DNA of 64,000 nucleotides from Streptomyces sp. Ncost-T10-10d (GTDB taxonomy: Bacteria; Actinomycetota; Actinomycetes; Streptomycetales; Streptomycetaceae): contig NZ_FMDF01000179.1 in NCBI RefSeq assembly GCF_900091955.1, forward strand, positions 1-64,000, written 5' to 3'. The notes under the pieces are model-generated. The model did no database searches, was not told the origin of the DNA, and saw only the letters and a list, made by a program, of their open reading frames with translations. Position numbers and translations under genes: made by a program. The stretch's first letter is position 1, and the number at the start of each line of letters is the position of its first letter. Positions 46,589 through 54,682 of this stretch are shown here, one piece after another.

Positions 46589-47425
46589 TCAGAGCTTCAG
46601 GTCCCACTGGGTGGCGTCGTACGTAAAGCCGGGGTTGACCTCGACGTTCAGGTTCTTGGCGTCGGCGGGGGCGTCGAAGGCGAACTGGACCGTGACCTTC
46701 TTGCCCGGCAGCACCGTGCCGCTGAAGCCCTGGCCGACCTTGCCGTCGAAGATCTGCTCGGCGTCCACACCGTCCTGGCCGGCGTGGGCCGTGACATTGA
46801 CGAGTGCGGAGTCGAACTTCTCCTTGCCCGCGTTCTCGATGACGACGGCGACCCGGTAGGCCTTGTTGCCCTTGGTGTGCCCGGCGGCGTACGTGTCCGG
46901 GGTGTACGAGGTGGCGTCGCCGACCGTGACCGTCAGATCGTCGTCGTACACGGCCGAGTCACCGGCCTCCAGGGCCTTGCCGGTGTCCTTCTTCTTCGCC
47001 GCGTCCCCGTCCTTCGCGGAGTCGCTGCCGGGCTTCGGCTTCGCGGAGGCCGTGGTGTCCGACACCGCTTTGTTGAGGTCGTTCACCGCATCGTCCACGG
47101 CCTTGAACGTGATCACCGCGCCCACCACCGCGAGGATCAGCGAGATGAGGCCGAGGACGGCGCCGAAGGTCGTCATTCCCTTGTTGGTGGCCTCGCCGCG
47201 CTTGGCCCGGCCCCGGCCGGCCAGGCCGAGGACCAGGGCGATGACGCCGAGGATGCCCGCCAGCCAGAACAGGAACGGGATCAGGCCCGAGACGGCGCCG
47301 ATGACACCCAGGACGAGAGCGGCGATGCCCAGTCCGTTACGGGCCGGGCGCATGCCCGGCGTCTGGGCGGGGGCGTACGGCTGCTGGGGCTGGGGGGACT
47401 GCGGCGGCTGCGTGAACTGGGACAT
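46589..47425 (-). CDS. DUF4190/DUF4352 membrane-anchored protein
   Basis: The 278-residue protein has a Pro/Gln-rich N-terminus (residues 1-28), two membrane helices of the DUF4190 type (GLGIAALVLGVIGAVSG and the LAGILGVIALVLGLAG segment), a third near residue 90 and an external Ig-like DUF4352 domain from about residue 155 to the end. GGAGGG precedes the ATG at 47425; the earlier in-frame start lacks support. Such proteins are common on actinobacterial surfaces; the binding partner is not known. Confidence 0.8.
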   Translation of the reverse strand: MSQFTQPPQSPQPQQPYAPAQTPGMRPARNGLGIAALVLGVIGAVSGLIPFLFWLAGILGVIALVLGLAGRGRAKRGEATNKGMTTFGAVLGLISLILAVVGAVITFKAVDDAVNDLNKAVSDTTASAKPKPGSDSAKDGDAAKKKDTGKALEAGDSAVYDDDLTVTVGDATSYTPDTYAAGHTKGNKAYRVAVVIENAGKEKFDSALVNVTAHAGQDGVDAEQIFDGKVGQGFSGTVLPGKKVTVQFAFDAPADAKNLNVEVNPGFTYDATQWDLKL

Positions 47426-47621
47426 GGCTGTGCCCTCCGGCAAATGCAGAGATGGGTGGTGAGCGGTTCTGTGCATCGCTCTCGTGTGGCGACAGGTCAA
47501 TAACAGCAGAGCTTGTGAACCGAGTCAACACTGTTCACGCTGGACAGGTTGATGCACGCTGTGAATCGGTGTCGCGTGAACGCGGTCGGTATGCTCGCCG
47601 ACAGAGCCAGTACGGGGACGA

Positions 47622-47693
47622 GCGCCAGGACCGCCAGGACCGCCAGGACCGCCAGGACCGCCAGGACCGCCAGGACCGCCAGGATCAGGACCA
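47622..47693 (+). repeat. 9-bp tandem repeat (CCGCCAGGA) in the methylase leader
   Basis: Seven perfect copies of CCGCCAGGA run from 47631 to 47693, preceded by one near-copy (GCGCCAGGA, 47622-47630). The array ends 12 bp before the GTG of the methylase gene. Each unit contains an AGGA ribosome-site-like core, so copy number could affect expression. Confidence 0.95.
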
Positions 47694-47705
47694 GGGAGAC
47701 AGTCA

Positions 47706-49892
47706 GTGCCGGAGAACTCGACAGAGGTGACCGCGGCCGGGATCGCCCGGCTCGCCGGCGTGGGGCGCGCCGCCGTCAGTAACTGGCGCCGTCGCCATGC
47801 CGACTTCCCCAAGCCCGTCGGTGGCACTGAGACGAGCCCCTCCTTCGCGCTGCCCGAGGTCGAGCGATGGCTGCGGGACCAGGGGAAACTCGCCGAGGTC
47901 CCACTCCGCGAACGGGTCTGGCAGCAACTCGCAGGACACCCGGCCGGCGCGGTCCCCGCCCTGGTCCACGCGGGCTGCGCCCTGCTGCTCCTGCGGAACA
48001 GCCCCACCGTCTGGCCCGAGATCACCGCCGTGTCGGACGAGCGGATGGCCGGTGTGCTGTCCCTCGCCCTCAACGACGTGCTCGCCGCCCGCTTCGGGCC
48101 GGCCGCGGAAGCCGGACGAGCGGTTCACACCCCCAGCCGCGCGGAACTGCTGCCGTCCATTCCGCTGCTTCGCGGCGCCGCGGAGCTCGCTGCCGAGACC
48201 GGAGCCCAGCAGACCTTCGAGTTCCTGCTCGGCCGCCAACTGGACGCCAACCCACGCCAGTACACGCTCACCCCGCCCGGACTCGCCGAACTGATGGCAG
48301 CCCTGGTGGAGACCGGGAATCAGCCCGCCCGCACGGTCCTCGACCCCGCCGCGGGCACCGGCGCCCTGCTGCGCGCCGTCGGCCGACCGACGGCCCTGTA
48401 CGCGCAGGAGACCGACCCCGACCTCGCCGCGCTCACGGCACTGAGGATCGCCCTGCACACCGACTCCGACAACAGCTGCGCCCTCGCGGTACGGGCCGGC
48501 GACACCCTGCGTGCCGACGCCTTCCCGCGGCTCGCCGCCGATGCCGTCCTGTGCCACCCGCCCTTCAACGAGCGCAACTGGGGTCACGACGAGCTCGCCT
48601 ACGACCCGCGTTGGGAGTACGGCTTCCCGGCCCGCACCGAGTCCGAACTCGCCTGGGTCCAGCACGCCCTGGCCCATCTGCGCGAGGGCGGTACCGCCGT
48701 ACTCCTGATGCCCCCGGCCGCCGCTTCGCGCCGTTCCGGCCGCCGGATCCGCGCCGATCTGCTGCGCCGCGGCGCCCTGCGCGCCGTCATCGCGCTCCCC
48801 GCCGGCGCCGCACCCCCGTACGGCATCCCGCTCCATCTCTGGGTGCTGCGCAAGCCGGGCGGCGGCCTGCATCCCTCGCCCGAACTGTTGCTCGTCGACA
48901 CCGCCGAACCCGCCGAATCCTCCTCGGCGGGCCCGGCGGCCGCCGCCCCGTCGGGCGGACGCGACCGGCTCGACTGGCAGGCGGTACGCAGCGCCGTACT
49001 CGACGCCTGGCAGTCGTTCGAGGGCAAGGGCAAGGGCAAGGGCAAGGGCAAGGGCAAGGGCGAGGGCGAGGGCGCAGGCACGGGCAGGCCCGGCCGGGCG
49101 GACCGGACAGGACCCAGCCACCCGCTCGGGGTCCGCCCGGGCGTCAGCCGCGCCGTCCCCGTCATCGAACTCCTCGACGACGACGTGGACCTGGCCCCCG
49201 CCCGGCATCTGCCGCCCCCGGCCGCCGCGGGCGGACCGGCCGAACTGATCCGCGTACGGGAACGGCTCACCGAGACGCTCGGTCTCACCGGCACCCTCAC
49301 CCCTGCGGCCGTGACCCTCTCCACGCCGGCCCACTGGCCGCTCACCACCGTCGGTGAACTCGCCCGCGCCGGCGCGCTCCAGCTCCGCACCGGCGGCTCC
49401 GGCACCGGCCCGGTCCCCGTCCTCACGGAACACGACGTCCTCGGCTCCACCGCCCCCTCGGGAAGCCTCCCCGTCGACGGGCCTCCCGAGGAGCCGGTCC
49501 TCGTCGAACCGGGCGATGTCGTCGTCCCCGTACTCGGCGGCGGCTCCGTCGCCCGTGTCATCGACGACGCCACCTCGGGCGCCGCACTGGGCCGCAACCT
49601 CCAGTTGCTGCGCCCCGATCCGGCCGCCCTCGACCCATGGTTCCTCGCCGGTTTCCTGCGCGGCACCGCCAACAACCGCCAGGCCAGCAGTTACGCCTCC
49701 ACCGCCACCCGGCTGGACGCCCGCCGCCTCCAACTGCCCCGGCTGCCGCTCGCGGAGCAGCGGAGGTACGGGGAACGGTTCCGCGCCCTGGCCGAGTTCG
49801 AGGAAGCACTCCGGCTGGCCGGCCGGCTCGGCGGACAACTGGTCCAGGGGATGTACGACGGACTGACGGACGGCACGGTCGCGCCGAAGTGA
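47706..49892 (+). CDS. Orphan N6-adenine DNA methyltransferase fused to a specificity-like domain
   Basis: The 728-residue protein begins with a helix-turn-helix (AGIARLAGVGRAAVSNWRRRH, residues 12-32). The HsdM-like methylase core has SAM motif I VLDPAAGTGALLRAVG (near 213) and motif IV at 284-287, where the usual N/D-PPF is HPPF (DAVLCHPPFNERNW). A (Gly-Lys)6 linker and acidic stretch follow near 440-455. The C-terminal 200 residues resemble a type I HsdS recognition domain (LDPWFLAGFLRG, LDARRLQLPRLPLAEQ). No restriction subunit is nearby. GGGAG precedes the GTG. The protein could methylate DNA for regulation or be a DNA-binding protein that no longer methylates. Confidence 0.8.
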   Translation: MPENSTEVTAAGIARLAGVGRAAVSNWRRRHADFPKPVGGTETSPSFALPEVERWLRDQGKLAEVPLRERVWQQLAGHPAGAVPALVHAGCALLLLRNSPTVWPEITAVSDERMAGVLSLALNDVLAARFGPAAEAGRAVHTPSRAELLPSIPLLRGAAELAAETGAQQTFEFLLGRQLDANPRQYTLTPPGLAELMAALVETGNQPARTVLDPAAGTGALLRAVGRPTALYAQETDPDLAALTALRIALHTDSDNSCALAVRAGDTLRADAFPRLAADAVLCHPPFNERNWGHDELAYDPRWEYGFPARTESELAWVQHALAHLREGGTAVLLMPPAAASRRSGRRIRADLLRRGALRAVIALPAGAAPPYGIPLHLWVLRKPGGGLHPSPELLLVDTAEPAESSSAGPAAAAPSGGRDRLDWQAVRSAVLDAWQSFEGKGKGKGKGKGKGEGEGAGTGRPGRADRTGPSHPLGVRPGVSRAVPVIELLDDDVDLAPARHLPPPAAAGGPAELIRVRERLTETLGLTGTLTPAAVTLSTPAHWPLTTVGELARAGALQLRTGGSGTGPVPVLTEHDVLGSTAPSGSLPVDGPPEEPVLVEPGDVVVPVLGGGSVARVIDDATSGAALGRNLQLLRPDPAALDPWFLAGFLRGTANNRQASSYASTATRLDARRLQLPRLPLAEQRRYGERFRALAEFEEALRLAGRLGGQLVQGMYDGLTDGTVAPK
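49023..49070 (+). repeat. Hexanucleotide GGCAAG/GGCGAG tandem repeat inside the methylase gene
   Basis: Six GGCAAG units (49023-49058) are followed by two GGCGAG units (to 49070), encoding alternating Gly-Lys and Gly-Glu. Copy changes stay in frame and would alter only the length of a flexible charged linker. Confidence 0.9.
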
Positions 49893-50011
49893 GCTGAACC
49901 ACAACGGTTCCGTACAACCCGGGGCCGGTTGTCGGTGTCGCCCTTTACGCTCGGATCCGCGTACACGGAGCGTGTGCGCGGACGTTCACGACCAGGTCTC
50001 CAGGAGCAGCC

Positions 50012-50647
50012 ATGTACGCCCCGGGTCATCCGCCGACGCCGCCGCGCCGGGTTCCCAGCCGGGCCTGGATCGTCTCGATGCGTGTGCTGTTCGTCGTGCT
50101 CTCGGTGTGCTCGCTCGGACTGCTGCTGTGGAGCCCGCTGCTCCGGCTCGCGATCGTGCGCCGCCGGACGTCCGACTGGTGGCTGACCGGGGCCGGGTTC
50201 GTGTTCGTCTGTGTGCTCCTGCCGATCCTCGGCAGGGACGGCAATGACGAGCCCACGGGCATCGACAACATCCTCATACTGCTGCTGTTGCTGGCGATGG
50301 CAGCCGCTTCCGCCTACTACCTGGTCGGGGACATCCGTCACTACGAACAGCTCACGAAGCGGAACCTCATGGGCGGTTACGCGCCCCCGGTGCCGGGGTA
50401 CGGATACGCGCCCACGGTGCCGATGCGTGTGCCCGCCCCCGCACCCATGCCCGTACAACAGCCGCCGCTGCGTCAGCCGATGCAGCCGCCCGCCGCACCA
50501 CCGCAGCAGTACCAGCAACCCCAGCCGCATCCTTCGGTTCACCCCCAACCGCACCCTCAACCGAACCCCCGGCCCCAGCGCATCGACCAGGTCCGCGCCG
50601 AGCTGGACGAGTTGAGCGACTACCTCCGCAAGGAGGAGGGACGGTGA
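50012..50647 (+). CDS. Membrane protein with Pro/Gln-rich tail
   Basis: The 211-residue protein has three membrane helices (about residues 22-46, 57-75 and 88-108) followed by a Pro/Gln/His-rich cytoplasmic region and a short C-terminal helix (IDQVRAELDELSDYLRKEEG). Its stop overlaps the kinase GTG by 4 bp, so the two are co-translated; the tail may be a kinase substrate or scaffold, which is inferred from position only. I do not recognise a named family. Confidence 0.72.
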   Translation: MYAPGHPPTPPRRVPSRAWIVSMRVLFVVLSVCSLGLLLWSPLLRLAIVRRRTSDWWLTGAGFVFVCVLLPILGRDGNDEPTGIDNILILLLLLAMAAASAYYLVGDIRHYEQLTKRNLMGGYAPPVPGYGYAPTVPMRVPAPAPMPVQQPPLRQPMQPPAAPPQQYQQPQPHPSVHPQPHPQPNPRPQRIDQVRAELDELSDYLRKEEGR

Positions 50648-52182
50648 GCGGACGTCTCATCGGCGGGCGCTACCAGCTGGCGACCATCCTCGGCCAGGGC
50701 GGCATGGGCCAGGTCTGGACTGCCTACGACCAGCGACTGGACCGCCGGGTCGCGGTGAAGCTGCTCCGCCCCGACCGGGTCACCGGCCCCATCGGCAGCG
50801 AGGCCGCGGACGAGCTGCGCCGCCGCTTCGTCCGCGAGTGCCGGGTCACCGCCCAGGTCGACCACCCGGGCCTGGTCACCGTCCACGACGCGGGCAGCGA
50901 CGGCGACGACCTGTACCTCGTCATGCAGTACGTGGAGGGCGCCGACCTCGCCGACCATCTCGCCGAGCACGACCCGTACCCCTGGCAGTGGTCCGTAGCC
51001 GTGGCCGCCCAGCTCTGCGCCGTCCTCTGCGCCGTGCACGCGGTACCGATCGTCCACCGCGACCTCAAGCCCCGCAATGTGATGGTGCGCCCGGACGGCA
51101 CCGTCACCGTCCTCGACCTGGGCGTCGCCTCCGTCCTGGACACCGACACCACCCGTCTCACCCACACCGGTTCACCGATCGGCTCCCCGGCCTACATGGC
51201 TCCCGAGCAGGCGATGGGCGGTGCTGTCGGCCCGTACACCGATCTGTACGCACTCGGTGTGCTCCTTCATGAACTGCTCAGCGGCGACGTGCCGTTCGCG
51301 GGGTCGACCGCACTCGGTGTGCTGCACCGCCACCTCTACGAGCCGCCGCTCCCGGTCCGCCGGATCCGGCCCGACATCCCCGAACCGCTCGAAGCGCTGG
51401 TGCTGCGGCTGCTGGCCAAGGACCCGCAGCACCGCCCGTCCGGCGCCCAGGAGGTGTACGAACACCTCGCCCCGCTGCTCCCCGCCCGGGGCACCGGGCT
51501 CCCGACAGGACCGCTCGACCCGACCCGCCCCTTCCTGCGCCCGCACGCCCCGTGGCCCGACCGCACGACCACCCCGCCGCCGCCTTTGGCCCCGCCCGCC
51601 CCGGTCGCAGCCCGGCCCGATGTCGCCGCCGCCGTCGACGACGTCAAGAAGCTGCTCGGCGAGGGCCGCATCACCCAGGCCGTGGACATCCTCGGCTCCA
51701 TCCTCCCGGTCGCGGCCGAACAGCACGGTGAGGACTCCGCCGTGGTCCGCATCCTGCGCAAGCAGTACGCGGCGACGCTGATGGACGACGGCCAGTACCG
51801 CCGCGCCCTGCCCGAACTGCGCCGCCTCGCCGACGACCGCGCGGCGGAGGCCGGCCCGGCCGACATCCAGACACTCCAGTTCCGCTACGACGCGGCTCAG
51901 TGCCTGGAGCAGCTCGGCGAACCGGCCGCCGCTCTCGCGGAGTACCGCGCGGTTCTCCCGTACTACGAGAACCACCGCGCCACGGGCAACGACCCGGCCC
52001 GCTCCTTCGAGATCCGCAACCGCATCGGGCACCTGCTGCTCGCGGTCGGCGACCATGTGGCGGCGCGCGTACAGCTGCAGGGGCTGCTGTACGACACGGA
52101 GCGGGCGTACGGGCCGCACCATCCGCTGCCGGTGGAGCTGCGCCGCCGCCTCGACCGTCAGGCGGAGGTGCACGGCGGCTGA
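50644..52182 (+). CDS. Serine/threonine protein kinase with C-terminal TPR-like region
   Basis: The 512-residue protein has a Hanks-type kinase domain at 1-280: glycine loop LGQGGMGQVW, VAVKLL lysine, catalytic loop IVHRDLKPRNVMV, and DLGVAS where DFG is usual, then GSPAYMAPEQ. A Pro-rich linker follows, and residues about 335-510 are helical repeats of the TPR type (HGEDSAVVRILRKQYAATLMDDGQYRRALPEL). There is no transmembrane helix, so the kinase is cytoplasmic unless held by the coupled membrane protein upstream. From memory it corresponds to an S. coelicolor kinase gene in the same order. Confidence 0.9.
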   Translation: MSGRLIGGRYQLATILGQGGMGQVWTAYDQRLDRRVAVKLLRPDRVTGPIGSEAADELRRRFVRECRVTAQVDHPGLVTVHDAGSDGDDLYLVMQYVEGADLADHLAEHDPYPWQWSVAVAAQLCAVLCAVHAVPIVHRDLKPRNVMVRPDGTVTVLDLGVASVLDTDTTRLTHTGSPIGSPAYMAPEQAMGGAVGPYTDLYALGVLLHELLSGDVPFAGSTALGVLHRHLYEPPLPVRRIRPDIPEPLEALVLRLLAKDPQHRPSGAQEVYEHLAPLLPARGTGLPTGPLDPTRPFLRPHAPWPDRTTTPPPPLAPPAPVAARPDVAAAVDDVKKLLGEGRITQAVDILGSILPVAAEQHGEDSAVVRILRKQYAATLMDDGQYRRALPELRRLADDRAAEAGPADIQTLQFRYDAAQCLEQLGEPAAALAEYRAVLPYYENHRATGNDPARSFEIRNRIGHLLLAVGDHVAARVQLQGLLYDTERAYGPHHPLPVELRRRLDRQAEVHGG

Positions 52183-52378
52183 CGGGACGGCGGAGACGGC
52201 GACGGTTGCGGCGAGGGCGAGTAATGGACACGCCAAGCTTCCGCAATGGATTGCCGCGGAGACCGCAGCCGGGGGCGAAGGCCGGCTCCGGCATGAGACT
52301 GTGATCTGCCGCCGGGGCGGCTGACGACTCGCCTGCCCCGTCGGCCTCTTACTTCTTTCGAGCACTGTTGAGGTCTCT

Positions 52379-53215
52379 GTGCCTTCTCACCGCATATCCA
52401 AGAAGCGTCGCCGCGTCTCCATGGCCGTTGCAGGTGTGGCCGTTCTCGCCGGTGGCGCGTTCGCCGCCGAGGCCGCCACCGCCACCACGGTCTCCAGGCC
52501 CGCGCCGAAGATCTACACCGGGCATGTCTTCGACACCTGCACCGCACCGTCGCTGACCACCATGAAGGGCTGGTACAATTCCTCCGTCTACCACGGTGCC
52601 GCCGTGTACGTCGGCGGGAAGAACCGCGGCTGCGCTCAACCCAACCTCACCGCCTCCTGGGTGAAGTCCGTCAGCGCCACCGGATGGAAACTGGTCCCGC
52701 TGTACGTCGGTGCGCAGCCGCCGTGCCAGACGAGCGCCAACCCCGAGAAGATGACCGCCGCCAACGCCACCGCGCTGGCCGTCACCGACGCCAACGACGC
52801 CGTGGCGAAGGAGGCTGCCCTCGGCATGAAGCCGGGCAGCCCGGTCTACCTCGACATGGAGTACTTCGACCCGAAGAACACTTCCTGTGTGAACACGGTG
52901 CTCGCCTACATCCGGTCGTTCGACAAGACGGTCAAGGCCAAGGGGTACTGGTCCGGCTTCTACGGTTTCAGCAACTCCAGCGCCGCCGTCGTGGCCAACG
53001 CCACGAACCGCACGGACCTGCCGGAGATCCTCTGGTACGCCCGTTACGACGACGTGTACTCCACCACCAAGGGCTTCCCGTACGCCTCGACGCTGTACAC
53101 CGGGCACCGCCGCGGTCACCAGTACGCCGTCAACAAGAAGGTGACGCACACCGGAGGCACACTCACGATCGACCGGAACGCCTGGGACGCCCCGGTCGCG
53201 ATCGTGACTGGCTAA
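52379..53215 (+). CDS. Secreted DUF1906 (glycoside hydrolase-like, Rv2525c-type) protein
   Basis: The 278-residue protein has a signal peptide with a twin-arginine-like start (KKRRRVSMAVAGVAVLAGG) and then a DUF1906 TIM-barrel domain: GHVFDTCTAPSLTTM, WKLVPLYVGAQ, VYLDMEYFD and GYWSGFYGFSN. This family resembles peptidoglycan-active glycoside hydrolases. The GTG at 52379 is the only start near the signal. The last 202 bp are repeated at 54480-54681, and the TAA stop is made partly by the left end of a MITE-like element. Confidence 0.85.
   Translation: MPSHRISKKRRRVSMAVAGVAVLAGGAFAAEAATATTVSRPAPKIYTGHVFDTCTAPSLTTMKGWYNSSVYHGAAVYVGGKNRGCAQPNLTASWVKSVSATGWKLVPLYVGAQPPCQTSANPEKMTAANATALAVTDANDAVAKEAALGMKPGSPVYLDMEYFDPKNTSCVNTVLAYIRSFDKTVKAKGYWSGFYGFSNSSAAVVANATNRTDLPEILWYARYDDVYSTTKGFPYASTLYTGHRRGHQYAVNKKVTHTGGTLTIDRNAWDAPVAIVTG
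53013..53214 (+). repeat. 202-bp direct repeat, copy 1 (3' end of DUF1906 gene)
   Basis: Identical to 54480-54681 except at four positions, all third codon positions and synonymous. Homology stops exactly at the TA of the stop codon, where the MITE-like element begins. Confidence 0.95.
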
Positions 53216-53413
53216 GACCGACCGGCAAATGGGGGGCGGCGTCGCGGGGCTGGGCACGCGCATCTGCCGCGTTGTCGTCAATCACCATGGCTCCTTCCCC
53301 AAGCTCTCGGCTGCGCTCGAGCAGGGGAGACCCCATCTGTCTCAATCCTCCGCCTTGCAGCTGCACGCACCCAGCCCCGCTCCTTCTCCCACCCCCCATT
53401 TGCCGGTCGGTCT
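53215..53413. mobile_element. MITE-like element (199 bp, 22-bp perfect terminal inverted repeats)
   Basis: AGACCGACCGGC begins the left end (53215-53236) and its exact 22-bp inverse ends the element (53392-53413). There is no ORF inside. I recognise the interior (CCATGGCTCCTTCCCC and CAGGGGAGACCCCATCT) as a widespread Streptomyces intergenic repeat, from memory. No clear target duplication is visible. The left end supplies the last base of the DUF1906 stop codon. RNA from it could fold into a long hairpin and act as a terminator. Confidence 0.8.
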
Positions 53414-53571
53414 AACTCCTGGGGGGCCTGGCTCCGCTTGCGGCACTGATTCGGTTGAGGGTGGCCGTGTCGTTCGGGAAAGGTCCGCAGGCCTGCGCCT
53501 CATGCCGGCAACGGGCGTTCACGGGACCGGAGGGCCACCGCCGCCCCGCTGCGGCGTGCGGTCTGGCAGCG

Positions 53572-53607
53572 CTGCCGATTCATATAGATTTCTGTATAAT
53601 CGCTTCC
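53572..53607 (+). promoter_or_regulatory. Leaderless promoter of the toxin-antitoxin pair
   Basis: TATAAT, the consensus -10 box, is at 53595-53600, only 7 bp before the GTG at 53608, so transcription should start at or next to the start codon. The -35 (near 53572) is weak. The -10 lies in an imperfect palindrome (TATAGATTTCTGTATA) that could be the antitoxin operator. Its AT richness contrasts with the surroundings. Confidence 0.65.
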
Positions 53608-53982
53608 GTGAGTGGCCCCTGGCAGATCGAGATGGAGCCGGAAGTCCGGCGTTGGCTGGAACTCCTTTCGGACGCCCAGTACGACAAGGCCGAACGGGCG
53701 GCCGACATGCTCGCCGCCCAGCCGACCACTCTGGGAGAGCCGTACTCGCGCCACCTCGGCGGCAAAGTACGCGAGCTGCGTTTCACCATGGACGGCAGTG
53801 CCGTGCGCATCACGTACTGGCTGGCTCCTGACCGGCACATCGTGCTGCTGACGGTGTTCCGTAAGACCAGGCAGCGCGAGACGGCCGAGGTCGAGCGTGC
53901 GCAGCAGGCACAGAAGTCGTGCGAGGCGGACCACGGTCCTGCGGAGCACAGCTACGACCGGATCAAGGAGGAGAATCCGTGA
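53608..53982 (+). CDS. RelE/HigB-like toxin
   Basis: The protein of about 124 residues resembles phage-related HigB/RelE-type toxins: EPEVRRWLELLSDAQYDKAERAADML, LGEPYSRHLGGKVRELRF and ITYWLAPDRHIVLLTVFRKTRQRE. These are ribosome-dependent or free mRNA interferases. The C-terminal tail is longer than usual. The GTG start sits directly after a -10 box, so the mRNA is probably leaderless. It overlaps the antitoxin gene as GTGA; toxin-first order is the HigBA arrangement. Confidence 0.85.
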   Translation: MSGPWQIEMEPEVRRWLELLSDAQYDKAERAADMLAAQPTTLGEPYSRHLGGKVRELRFTMDGSAVRITYWLAPDRHIVLLTVFRKTRQRETAEVERAQQAQKSCEADHGPAEHSYDRIKEENP

Positions 53983-54347
53983 ACCACTCCCAGTGGAAGA
54001 CCCGTCGGACCAGGAGGCTCCTGGGAGAGTCGGTCGAGGAGTCCCCGGCCTATCGGGAAGCCGGGTATGCGTTCGCACTCGGCCAGGCCGTCTACGACCG
54101 CCGTATCGAACTCGGTCTGTCGCAGACCGAACTGGCGCGGCGCGCAGGCATGTCCCAGCCGCAGATCTCTCACATCGAGGGCGGCGACTCCGTGCCGACC
54201 CTGCACCTGCTCACTCGCCTCGCCAAGGCCCTGGACGCGTCGCTGACCATCGACCTCGACGGCGATAGCTCGGCTTTCGTGTTCACCCCGCACGAAGGCC
54301 GCGAGCCTGGCGGAGCACCCCCGGGCAACCGCTCCACAGCGGCTTGA
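53979..54347 (+). CDS. XRE-family antitoxin (HigA-like)
   Basis: The 122-residue protein has a Cro/C1-type helix-turn-helix at residues 35-85 (IELGLSQTELARRAGMSQPQIS followed by EGGDSVPTLHLLTRLAKALD). It is translationally coupled to the toxin gene with AAGGAGGAG upstream of its GTG. It should neutralise the toxin and repress the shared promoter. A hairpin at 54381-54420 follows. Confidence 0.88.
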   Translation: MNHSQWKTRRTRRLLGESVEESPAYREAGYAFALGQAVYDRRIELGLSQTELARRAGMSQPQISHIEGGDSVPTLHLLTRLAKALDASLTIDLDGDSSAFVFTPHEGREPGGAPPGNRSTAA

Positions 54348-54380
54348 CGTGTGATCAACCAGCGCCCGTAAGAGCCGCTG

Positions 54381-54420
54381 CCGCCCCGCATACGCGGGAA
54401 CCCCTGCGCGGGCGGGGCGG
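54381..54420 (+). terminator. Hairpin terminator of the toxin-antitoxin operon
   Basis: CCGCCCCGC (54381-54389) pairs perfectly with GCGGGGCGG (54412-54420); the 22-nt loop has further GC pairing. It lies 33 bp after the antitoxin stop. Confidence 0.65.
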
Positions 54421-54479
54421 AGGAGGGCCGGGCAGGGCCGGGTGATCGGGTGCGGGTCGGCGGCGAAGCGTGGACCGCG

Positions 54480-54682
54480 CGGACCTGCCGGAGATTCTCT
54501 GGTACGCCCGTTACGACGACGTGTACTCCACCACCAAGGGCTTCCCGTACGCCTCGACGCTGTACACCGGGCACCGCCGCGGCCACCAGTACGCCGTCAA
54601 CAAGAAGGTGACGCACACCGGAGGCACGCTCACGATCGACCGGAACGCCTGGGACGCCCCGGTCGCGATCGTGACCGGCTAG
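54480..54682 (+). pseudogene. Duplicate 3' end of the DUF1906 gene (direct repeat copy 2)
   Basis: Encodes the last 67 residues of the DUF1906 protein with no amino-acid change and a TAG stop. A GTG at 54470 opens the frame, but there is no signal peptide or ribosome site, so it is a gene fragment. It overlaps the stop of the convergent YfhO gene by 4 bp, which is the tight spacing expected of the original gene order. This copy is therefore likely to be the native 3' end. Confidence 0.85.

Noticed and set aside
47452..47730. ORF with RQD repeats
   Set aside because: It is only a translation of the 9-bp tandem array in the methylase leader; no ribosome site and no sensible protein.
50644..52182. 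DLG in place of DFG suggesting a dead kinase
   Set aside because: The DLG variant keeps the metal-binding Asp and is common in active actinobacterial kinases; all other catalytic motifs are intact.
54386..54410. Sequence resembling one type I-E CRISPR repeat (CCCCGCATACGCGGGAACC)
   Set aside because: Only one copy occurs, with no spacers or cas genes. It is the loop and stem of the antitoxin terminator.
52379..54682. Integrative element or prophage at the DUF1906 3' end
   Set aside because: No integrase, excisionase or replication gene lies between the repeats; only a MITE-like element and a toxin-antitoxin pair, so recombination is the simpler explanation.
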